NCBI RefSeq assembly: GCF_003752585.1
Contig: NZ_RKHR01000005.1
Coordinates: forward strand, 282,947 to 346,946
Direction of reading: 5' to 3'
DNA: 64,000 bases
Origin: Sinobacterium caligoides
GTDB taxonomy: Bacteria > Pseudomonadota > Gammaproteobacteria > Pseudomonadales > Sinobacteriaceae
Positions 57,091 to 64,000 of this stretch are shown piece by piece; position 1 is the stretch's first letter; every line of letters begins with the position of its first letter. The translations under genes and the position numbers were made by a program. A model generated the notes under the pieces. That model was given only the letters and a program-made list of their open reading frames with translations. It did not search any database and was not told the DNA's origin.

Positions 57091-57894
57091 GCTCAATTCT
57101 CTTGTGAGTTATTTTATATTTATATCTAAAAAAATATCATCCAAACAAATTTAATAGATACGATTCAAGAGCTTGCAGCAGGCAGAGGGCCCGCTACAAC
57201 GAATCAAAAAACATGCTAACAAATGAAAATGTCAGTTTTATTCTTACAATGATTAGCGATATTTTTATTTTAATTTTATTAAACAAAAACAAACCGCGTT
57301 ATACGCCGAAAAGCCGCGAGCATTAATCGCCACCAACGATACGACCATTTATTTCGCCACATACTAGCAACGATATATTTCAACCATATTTCTACTTGCA
57401 AATACTGAAAAGAAAAAAACAAACAAGAAAATAAGCGAACAAAAACAATTAGATAAACAACCGAAAAAACAAAGAAGAAAACTAAAAAGACAACGCAAAT
57501 AAAAAATTAAATTAGCTTTGATAGCTATTTAATTAAGCTAGTACATAAAAAGCTAACTACACCACTAAGCCACACCAATCATCAATAAAAAACAAGCTTC
57601 CAGCAACAACAACAACAACAACAGCAACAGCAACAACCAACCAGCCAGCCAGCCAACCAACCAACCAACCAATAAAATTATTCACCACCAGCTCATGAGA
57701 ATTGCCATTAGCCCCCTTAACGCTATCCAAGGCAGCGAAATTACGATATATAACGAGTGTAGATAGTGGGAGATAAATATGCGCGGCCATCATCTATGCC
57801 AAGCCAGCGGCTTCCCTGCCGCACTAACATTTAACAATCTCTCACAAGAGGCCAGCCAAGCTTTTAATAGAAAAACTCTTAACGAACGAACAGC
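57091..57894. other. Low-complexity intergenic region
   Basis: This 804-base stretch shows no gene. The left part is strongly AT-rich, and 57400-57530 is A-rich on the plus strand. A simple-sequence tract occupies 57601-57672. The promoter of the FG-GAP gene should lie near 57100-57200. A 78-codon minus-strand frame across the simple repeat is judged accidental. Confidence 0.55.
57601..57672. repeat. CAA/CCAA/CCAG simple-sequence tract
   Basis: The tract changes along its length from CAA trinucleotides to CAG-interrupted CAA, then CCAG tetramers, then CCAA tetramers. It is an interrupted microsatellite located about 220 bases after the BspA-like gene stop. Confidence 0.9.
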
Positions 57895-59955
57895 TTAATC
57901 ATCCAGCCATTTACCATCGACACTAACTACCTTGCAAGGCTGCTCAAGCTCATGCTTCAAATTTGATTCTTGACATGATTCCAGCGCATCTTTTCTTGCC
58001 TGCTGCTCTGTTATTCGGTCTGAACGCCAAGCCCATTCACCACTTGAAGACTGAGCAAAGGCCTTATGCTTAGCCTTGTCTTTTGATAGATATTTTTCAT
58101 AATAAGCCTTCACAGCACTGTTTGTCACAAACCGCCCTGTAAAGTCTGGCTTATTATCTGCTGATAGAAGGCTGTCATAATCAAAACCAGAATAATATCC
58201 AAGACTGTTAAGGCGCCAAGCGGTTAATGGCTGATTAAAGCTTTTTGCCCGAGAAAACATCCACCCCATACGAACGACGTTAGAAGTATCCCAGCTCCCT
58301 ATTGGCTGATTAAAGGCGCCTGTATCAGCAAACATTCTCTCCATATTAACCACGTTAGCTGTATTCCAACTGCCAATAGGCTGATTAAAAGATTTAGAGG
58401 AGCTAAACATTGACTCCATATCCGTCACTCTAGAGGTATCCCATTTACCAACCGGCTGATTAAACTCTTCAACGCCGCCAAACATATACGCCATACTTAC
58501 CACATTAGAGGTGTTCCACTCACCAACGGGTTGATTAAACATCTGTGCACCACCAAACATATACGACATATCTGTAACATGTGATACATCCCAGTTTGCT
58601 ATGGGTTGATTAAAGACATACGCATTCTTAAACATATAACCCATTGATTTAACACCAGACGTATTCCAATTAGCAAGCGAACCGTTAAAGGATTCTGCGT
58701 TTTTAAACATCGACCCCATATCGTTTACGCTGGATGTATCCCAATGACTGAGCGGTTGGTTGAAAGCCTGGGCGTAAAAGAACATGGAGTTCATATCGGT
58801 TACTTTCGAGGTATTCCAAGCACCAATCGGCTGATTGAACACCCTCGTCCGGCTAAACATGCTTTTCATGTTGCTAACGCTTGAAGTATCCCACCGTCCG
58901 ATCGACTGATTAAACTCTTCTGCATAAAAAAACATTGAACGCATGCTTTTAACACTAGAGGTATCCCAGGCTCCAATTGGCTGATTGAATGATATTGCAC
59001 GCTCAAACATGCTTTCCATCGTGCCAACATTAGACACATCCCAACTGCCTATCGGCTGGTTAAACCCCTCTGCAGAAGCAAACATATACGACATTTTTTT
59101 AACGTTAGACGTGTCCCAGGTGTCAATCGGCTGATTAAACACATACGCCCCCCTAAACATCTTCTCCATATTTTGAACATTAGAGGTATTCCAGCTAGCA
59201 AGCGAGTTATTAAAAGACCTGGCATAGCTAAACATCGCGCTCATATCTCTTACACGCCCAGTATCCCAGCTGCCAAGCGGTTGGTTAATCATCTTGGCCT
59301 CACTAAACATCGACGCCATACTCTCAACGTGAGAGGTATCCCAATCACCTATTGGCTGATTGAATACGTGAGCTTTATGAAACATATCAAACATAGAAGT
59401 AACACTAGAGGTATCCCAGCCGCCTATAGGCTGATTAAAGGCGATAGCACCGGTAAACATCGATTGCATGTCTTCGACTTTGGAGGTATCCCAATGACCT
59501 ATCGGCTGATTAAATGCCTTCGCGTAATTAAACATATACGTCATCGTCGTCACATGGGATGTATCCCAATCACCGATTGGCTGATTAAAGCCTTCTGAGT
59601 AGCTAAATACAGCGTCCATAGCGGTAACATGTGACGTACAAAAACGAACTTCGCCGGATTTTAATGCATCAAGCTTTGTTTTTATTGTTTTGTTATCGAC
59701 GACTAAATACTTATTACCCGCGCTCTCAAAGGTTGTTCCGACGCGCTTATCCTGACAAAAGACAGTCTCAAGCTCACTTACAGTAGTAAGTCCCCCCGGA
59801 TAAGACAGCTCAGCAGAGGAAGACAGCTCGGTAGGGGCAGACTGAGAAATAGAAGAAGACTGCACTACTGGTGATGACTGTACTGCAAGAGAAGACATGC
59901 AAAAAGTACTAGAAAAAATCACCACTACGGATAAAAGTGACTCTCTTACTGCCAT
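57895..59955 (-). CDS. BspA-type leucine-rich-repeat surface protein (DUF285)
   Basis: This 686-residue protein has a signal peptide (MAVRESLLSVVVIFSSTFCM). After a spacer of Ser/Gln-rich residues and a short lead domain there are 19 repeats of about 25 residues of the form F-N-Q-P-I-G-x-W-D-T-S-x-V-x-x-M-x-x-M-F, the BspA/DUF285 class. These build a solenoid used for adhesion and protein binding in other bacteria. The C-terminal 90 residues differ and contain two Cys (ALESCQESN, QPCKVV). No sorting signal or membrane anchor is visible. GAGG precedes the ATG. Confidence 0.95.
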   Translation of the reverse strand: MAVRESLLSVVVIFSSTFCMSSLAVQSSPVVQSSSISQSAPTELSSSAELSYPGGLTTVSELETVFCQDKRVGTTFESAGNKYLVVDNKTIKTKLDALKSGEVRFCTSHVTAMDAVFSYSEGFNQPIGDWDTSHVTTMTYMFNYAKAFNQPIGHWDTSKVEDMQSMFTGAIAFNQPIGGWDTSSVTSMFDMFHKAHVFNQPIGDWDTSHVESMASMFSEAKMINQPLGSWDTGRVRDMSAMFSYARSFNNSLASWNTSNVQNMEKMFRGAYVFNQPIDTWDTSNVKKMSYMFASAEGFNQPIGSWDVSNVGTMESMFERAISFNQPIGAWDTSSVKSMRSMFFYAEEFNQSIGRWDTSSVSNMKSMFSRTRVFNQPIGAWNTSKVTDMNSMFFYAQAFNQPLSHWDTSSVNDMGSMFKNAESFNGSLANWNTSGVKSMGYMFKNAYVFNQPIANWDVSHVTDMSYMFGGAQMFNQPVGEWNTSNVVSMAYMFGGVEEFNQPVGKWDTSRVTDMESMFSSSKSFNQPIGSWNTANVVNMERMFADTGAFNQPIGSWDTSNVVRMGWMFSRAKSFNQPLTAWRLNSLGYYSGFDYDSLLSADNKPDFTGRFVTNSAVKAYYEKYLSKDKAKHKAFAQSSSGEWAWRSDRITEQQARKDALESCQESNLKHELEQPCKVVSVDGKWLDD

Positions 59956-60310
59956 CAGATCGACCTCTAACTTTTAACGATATTATGTGAAAATAAAACG
60001 ACTAAAAATGTTTCTCAGCGCCCTAGCAGGGGCCAACAAAACACCATAAGCCTCTATTTAATATAGCTTAAACTTAGCACTTAATCGTTTTGTCGGTATT
60101 GTCTTATGATAACCATAGGTGAGTTACTGATAAAAATACTATTCAAGCACAGGCCCCATGCCTATATAGCGTGGCCACTCTCCCCATACTATTGAACAAA
60201 GCCATCCAGACTTCTTTAGCTATCGCCTACCTTTAAAAGACTTACATTTAATTTCTTATTATTTTACAGAGCAATCGATCACAACAGCGCTGCGATCGAT
60301 CGAATTTTAT
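59956..60310. other. Intergenic region between parB and the BspA-like gene
   Basis: This 355-base region is without coding sequence. It holds the promoter of the BspA-like gene and, near 60274-60300, a hairpin after parB. Confidence 0.5.
60274..60300 (-). terminator. Weak hairpin after parB
   Basis: ATCGATC and GATCGAT arms (60274-60280 and 60294-60300) enclose a 13-base loop, 11 bases past the parB stop. No T-tract follows, so the terminator role is tentative. Confidence 0.4.
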
Positions 60311-61228
60311 TTACTGACAACTCTTCAGCAACGCCTCTAATCCTTTGGCAAACTTCTTCTGATTAGCCTCTATCGCCTTAGCTGCCTCTTTTGAAAACTC
60401 TATTTTCGGCTTTTTTCCCTGGTAAGATAGTACAAAGTGCTCCGTCTTCATTGCTGGCTTCGCTGCCTGCGGGTTACTGCCATGTGTATGCAAAGCCCGC
60501 TTAATGACTGCGGGGGTAACCTTACCAGCACGAATGTCTTCGGCCAACTCTTCGATAACCGCATAAAAATTGGGGCGATCATCACGCTCTAATGCCGACT
60601 GCTCTTCTGCGACCAGTGTCTGCGCCACTTTGACACTGGTGTTGCTAAAGCTTTTAATGATCTTATTTAGTCGCGCCGATAGCTTGGTAAAAACCATATT
60701 GCGATTAAGCGTCTTACGGTCAATGTTCAAACTGCTGGCGAGAGCCGCCTGATTTTTATAGACGCCGGCCTTCAGTGCCTGATCGTAGCTGACAATCTGC
60801 GCCCAAATCGACACATCCTCAGTCTGGCTATTCTCAGTATGCTGCATGGCAAAACATTCTGCATCCGTCGTCGAAGCTGGCACAACCAAACAATCGAGAC
60901 TAATATCATGCGCCCTAGCCGCTAACCAACGGCGCCGACCGTAAAACACCTCGTACTTCACCTTGCCCTTGGGCTTAGCCAACTCGCGTACGCCTATGTT
61001 CTGTAGCTGCTTCTCTGTCAGGCTGCGCCCCAGTTCTGCAAGATCACCGTATTCCGACTCCGGCCTGTTAGCGTGTTTCCATGCCACCAGCTCATTGTGA
61101 TGAATTTTTCTGACGCCGTTCTCGGCCACGGCTGTCTCACTGTGAGACTTTTTAGCTTTGCGACCTAGTGCTGTTGGCTTCGCTGCTAAATCATCTAAAT
61201 TTAGCTTTATCTTGCTCATGGCTGACAT
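60311..61228 (-). CDS. parB: Partition protein ParB (type Ia)
   Basis: This 305-residue ParB-family protein has a nuclease/CTPase-like N-terminal core with YEVFYGRRRWLAARAHDISL and MQHTENSQTEDVSIW, then an HTH (NQAALASSLNIDRKTLNRNM) that would bind the parS palindromes. The C-terminus should dimerise. Its start lies next to the parA stop, with GGGGAG before it, so both are read from one message. Type Ia pairs are typical of plasmids and secondary chromosomes. One palindrome (61134-61148) lies inside this gene, in the codons for KSHSETAV. Confidence 0.94.
   Translation of the reverse strand: MSAMSKIKLNLDDLAAKPTALGRKAKKSHSETAVAENGVRKIHHNELVAWKHANRPESEYGDLAELGRSLTEKQLQNIGVRELAKPKGKVKYEVFYGRRRWLAARAHDISLDCLVVPASTTDAECFAMQHTENSQTEDVSIWAQIVSYDQALKAGVYKNQAALASSLNIDRKTLNRNMVFTKLSARLNKIIKSFSNTSVKVAQTLVAEEQSALERDDRPNFYAVIEELAEDIRAGKVTPAVIKRALHTHGSNPQAAKPAMKTEHFVLSYQGKKPKIEFSKEAAKAIEANQKKFAKGLEALLKSCQ
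61134..61148. promoter_or_regulatory. Candidate parS palindrome 1, inside parB
   Basis: GTCTCACTGTGAGAC is a 15-base palindrome with a single central base. Identical cores occur at 62510-62524 and 63332-63346. It lies within the parB coding sequence. Confidence 0.75.
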
Positions 61229-62347
61229 CTACTTCACTCCCCACAATTTGAACATCTCTTGCAGCAACTCTTCGTTAACCGCATTGCAAGCCAGCAACGC
61301 TCGGTCGTAAGTCGGCTTCCTCCCCCGTGGTGCTCTTTCGTAGATAGAGCTGAAATTTTTACTCGCAGTCTCGATAGCCGATGATGACATCACCGCATTC
61401 TCTGTAACAAAGGCACCGTACATCTCACGCATGCGAATCTCTTGAATCTGTGACTCTGGCTTACCATCGTGCTGCGTCGGAATAATCTTAAACATATCGA
61501 GGTTGCTGCCTAGGGTCTCGAACAGCGAGCCGAGGGACAAGCACAGCATGGTAAACGAGGCCCGATCTAAAGAGCGCGGCGGCACTGGCGACAGCAATAC
61601 GTTGGCGGCGATAATGGCATTGGTCGTTAGACAGCCCATATTAGGCGGGCAGTCGAAGATAATAAGGTCGTAATCATCGCGCAATGTCTCGGTGATATTA
61701 CGCAAACGCGTCGCCCAGTTACCCAGGCTCTTCTCGTTGTTCACCTCAGGCAATAACAGGTCTTGCTCTAGCTCCTGCATCATGCCGTTAGAGGGCATTA
61801 AGTCGACGCCAGGGAAATAGGAGCGTCTAATCGGCAAATCGCTAGGATCATTAAGAATGGCGTTGACCGGCACATCCTCTAACGACAACTCGGAATCAGG
61901 CACCAGGTTGCCCAAGTTCAACGTGGTACTGGCCTGAGGGTCTAGGTCCCACACTAGGATTTTAAGCCCCTTGATCGCCGCATACTGCGCCAGATTGACG
62001 GTGGTAATCGACTTACCGACACCGCCTTTGAAGTTCTGTATCGCGACGACATGAGCACGGCTTTTACGTGGACGCTTAAAGCCCGTACCAAGATGATCGC
62101 GAATAGCATTGAGCTGATCTAGCGAAAACGACTTGGTTGCTGAGCCCGCGACGATCTCACGCAACTCATCCTCAGTTATCGCCAGAATCTCTGCAGCCTC
62201 TTTCAAACGCCACGTGCGAGGCATACGAAAAAGGTTAGCACCGAGAATGCGTTGGCGAGTCTCAGTTAGCTCATCAATACCGACCTGAGCAAAGCTCTTA
62301 AACATTTCAGCCGTGTTTTTAAGTGTATTTTTTTTACTCTTAGACAT
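61229..62347 (-). CDS. parA: Partition ATPase ParA (type Ia)
   Basis: This 372-residue protein has an N-terminal helical/HTH region (residues ~25-100) characteristic of type Ia ParA proteins, which bind their own promoter. The deviant Walker A FKGGVGKSITTV lies near residue 105, followed by LVWDLDPQASTTLNLG and IIFDCPPNMG. The frame continues 32 codons upstream, but the ATG at 62347 has AAGGT five bases before it. It drives segregation of the replicon together with ParB. Confidence 0.95.
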   Translation of the reverse strand: MSKSKKNTLKNTAEMFKSFAQVGIDELTETRQRILGANLFRMPRTWRLKEAAEILAITEDELREIVAGSATKSFSLDQLNAIRDHLGTGFKRPRKSRAHVVAIQNFKGGVGKSITTVNLAQYAAIKGLKILVWDLDPQASTTLNLGNLVPDSELSLEDVPVNAILNDPSDLPIRRSYFPGVDLMPSNGMMQELEQDLLLPEVNNEKSLGNWATRLRNITETLRDDYDLIIFDCPPNMGCLTTNAIIAANVLLSPVPPRSLDRASFTMLCLSLGSLFETLGSNLDMFKIIPTQHDGKPESQIQEIRMREMYGAFVTENAVMSSSAIETASKNFSSIYERAPRGRKPTYDRALLACNAVNEELLQEMFKLWGVK

Positions 62348-62499
62348 CGTCAACCTTAGACAAACAATACAGTGGTGACATAATGCTATAGCGGGAAATA
62401 TCCAGCAATCAGCGCGGCTGGGTGATTGACGATAAAACAGCAAAAAGGATTGCAGGCTTGATTTAACTCTAAATTCTTTAATCCCTTAAAATCATCCAA

Positions 62500-62524
62500 T
62501 GAGACCGTTGTCTCACTGTGAGAC
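62500..62524. promoter_or_regulatory. Candidate parS/operator upstream of parA
   Basis: Three TGAGAC/GTCTCA half-sites lie at 62500-62505, 62510-62515 and 62519-62524. The last two form the 15-base palindrome GTCTCACTGTGAGAC (62510-62524). The site is about 160 bases before the parA start and could serve as both operator and partition site. Confidence 0.75.
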
Positions 62525-62586
62525 AAAAAATACCGACAAGACGAATGCAGACTGATAGAACGAGCAAAAAGGATCGCTGGGGAACG

Positions 62587-63126
62587 CTAATCTGATATGA
62601 CAGCACGATTATTGATTGCCGCCCGAGCCTCTCGGATATAGAAACGATAATAAGCGATGATATTGCTCGACAAGAAGATCGTTTCCATCAGCACAGCTGC
62701 GGGGGAACCTGCAAAGTAATTATGGGCCAACCAAACACTTGTCCCAATCATCATTAATATCCGCACCCGCTTATCTGTTTTTGAGAAGGCGGCGACCGTT
62801 TGAATTGACGTTCCCAGCAAGGCAACAATGCTTAAAATGCCAGAATAGGTGAGCGCTGTTACCGCAGAGCTTAGCGCAACAAAAAAACTCATGGTGTATT
62901 TTGAGGTACTGAAGATGCTCACCAAGTTCCTGAGGATCGATGCGGAAACCAGCAAAGCGGCGGTCATATTACCCAGCAGATAAAAGTGAACCGATATAAA
63001 GACGACCGATACCGTTAAACAGGCCAGTATCGCCTCTCGTCTTTTAAACTGAAAAGACATGATATCGAAGCCGATGGCCACAGTGATTAGGCACTGTGAC
63101 AACTCAAAATTAGTTAAACCAAACAT
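62587..63126 (-). CDS. YgjV-family inner-membrane protein
   Basis: This 179-residue protein has about six hydrophobic helices. The start MFGLTNFELSQCLITVAIGF and the later MSFQFKRREAILACLTVSVV and LGNMTAALLVSASILRNLVS match the YgjV family in length and pattern. The function of the family is unknown. It is on the same strand as parA but about 240 bases upstream, and its role in replicon maintenance is doubtful. Confidence 0.88.
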   Translation of the reverse strand: MFGLTNFELSQCLITVAIGFDIMSFQFKRREAILACLTVSVVFISVHFYLLGNMTAALLVSASILRNLVSIFSTSKYTMSFFVALSSAVTALTYSGILSIVALLGTSIQTVAAFSKTDKRVRILMMIGTSVWLAHNYFAGSPAAVLMETIFLSSNIIAYYRFYIREARAAINNRAVISD

Positions 63127-63331
63127 ATAGCCTCAACTTCACCCGCTAAAATCAAACAAGGACAACAACTTGATCCTTGCCCGCTACTACTCGCAGGGAA
63201 ACTATTAAACACTGTTTAGCCCTAGTTCGCTTCGAGCATCCCAGTCAATTGGCGATAAAGGCTAAATAAGCGTTATTAGTTTGATTTAGTGCTCGGTTTT
63301 AACGCTCGAACATTCATCGATGAGGCTTTTT

Positions 63332-63346
63332 GTCTCACAGTGAGAC
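63332..63346. promoter_or_regulatory. Candidate parS palindrome 3
   Basis: GTCTCACAGTGAGAC (the same palindrome, reverse orientation) is flanked by T and A runs that extend the symmetry to about 23 bases. It lies between the YgjV gene and the edge-cut gene. Confidence 0.75.
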
Positions 63347-63381
63347 AAAAGCAACTCACCAGGCTATATGGGCTACTGCCC

Positions 63382-64000
63382 TCAATTAGAATCCGCTAAC
63401 AAGGGAGAGCTCACCTCCCCCTCTCTAACCGGCCATTTCAATGGTGGAAAGTTCTCCGTGACACTCATATCTGGGCAGTGTTGCTGTACCAGCTCTAGCT
63501 GTTGCTGCGCCTCATCTGATAACGTTAATTGCAAATTAGCCAAGATATCATCGATAAGATCAAACATAGGCTGGCGTGATATCTGGGCATCGCGCTTCGC
63601 CTGGCTGCCGGGATATCTTTGCAAAAACCTAAAGCTTATTTCTACAAGGTAATGATCCCCAATTGAAAAGTAGCATTTACGCCGCATCGATGAAAAACCT
63701 GGCAGCATGGGGACAAGATCAAAACTCGCTGCCGGCACCCCTAAGCCACTCACCCCCTTCCAATCTACCGGCGCTCGCCATGCTGCAACGCCATTCTCCT
63801 CTTGGTGGCCTCGGTACGCTGTCTGCAACGCTGCCACAGCATGCTCAAACGCGCGAGGGTGGAAAAAAGATACCCCCTCCTTTGGCTCAACTGGCCTATA
63901 CACCACAATATTCATTGTTAGGCGCGCTTGCCTTCCTGTGAACCATGGGCCATAAAAGCCCCAGCTACGACGAAAAACACTGGCATACTCCCAGCTTTGA
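63382..64000 (-). CDS. Unknown protein, C-terminal part, cut by right edge
   Basis: The frame stays open upstream of the ATG at 63915 to the window edge, and the extra 28 codons read as natural protein (WEYASVFRRSWGFYGPWFTG). The gene therefore starts beyond 64000 and only about 205 C-terminal residues are here. The visible part contains SFFHPRAFEHAVAALQ and GDHYLVEISFRFLQRYPGSQ. No family is recognised, though the style resembles tail- or secretion-associated hypothetical proteins. The internal ATG at 63915 is not a convincing start. Confidence 0.75.
   Translation of the reverse strand, partial: QSWEYASVFRRSWGFYGPWFTGRQARLTMNIVVYRPVEPKEGVSFFHPRAFEHAVAALQTAYRGHQEENGVAAWRAPVDWKGVSGLGVPAASFDLVPMLPGFSSMRRKCYFSIGDHYLVEISFRFLQRYPGSQAKRDAQISRQPMFDLIDDILANLQLTLSDEAQQQLELVQQHCPDMSVTENFPPLKWPVREGEVSSPLLADSN

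Noticed and set aside
57557-57793. 78-codon minus-strand frame over the CAA/CCAA tract
   Set aside because: Low-complexity composition, no SD and no recognisable protein.

Overview
The window reads as DNA of a marine-type gammaproteobacterium. The support is the gene content: PET-family efflux quartet, Fhu hydroxamate-siderophore locus, TorT, YgjV, cytochrome c5, GcvA-like LysR, and SD-led tightly packed operons. Species assignment is not possible from sequence alone. A type Ia ParA/ParB pair with three identical 15-bp palindromes near the right end suggests that this DNA may lie on a chromid or large plasmid rather than the main chromosome. No rRNA, tRNA, CRISPR array, transposase or integrase was seen.

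Layout. 1-8.9 kb is a mosaic of single genes: the N-terminal part of a DUF4011 helicase-type protein cut by the window edge, a DUF3127 SSB-like protein, a choloylglycine-hydrolase-family enzyme, an EgtD-type histidine methyltransferase, a cold-shock protein, an NTF2-like periplasmic protein, an EamA transporter divergent from a LysR regulator, and a lipoprotein. 9.2-15.8 kb is one operon: inner-membrane FUSC exporter, outer-membrane NodT-type factor, DUF1656 peptide, HlyD adaptor, a two-TM potassium-channel-like protein and an AI-2E/PerM permease. It ends in a hairpin followed at once by a 35-copy hexanucleotide array. 16.4-23.1 kb is a siderophore locus (TonB receptor, FhuF reductase, FhuC, FhuD, fused FhuB). 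23.1-33.6 kb holds small genes (amphi-Trp, DUF465, a 56-residue ORF with its own terminator), a large secreted subtilase, three secreted or membrane proteins of unknown function, an orphan TorT and a YtcJ-type amidohydrolase.

34.0-50.0 kb is the most unusual part. It is a six-gene, same-strand operon encoding very large proteins (738, 405, 1027, 806, 1332 and 948 residues) with no signal peptides. One carries a DUF6603-type region. The last joins a LamG-like N-terminus to a phage-tail-collar-like C-terminus rich in His-x-His motifs. Two carry coding tandem repeats. No capsid, terminase, sheath, tube or spike gene is present, so this is neither a prophage nor a standard contractile injection system. 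It is the best candidate here for an undescribed multi-protein assembly, possibly fibre-like or toxin-complex-like.

50.1-60.0 kb, on the opposite strand, holds cytochrome c5, a cytochrome b561 and three secreted proteins: an unknown 392-residue protein, a 1423-residue FG-GAP protein with a ricin-B-like segment and a possible aerolysin-like C-terminal hairpin, and a BspA-type leucine-rich-repeat surface protein with 19 repeats. 60.3-64 kb holds parB, parA, a YgjV membrane protein and a gene running off the right edge.
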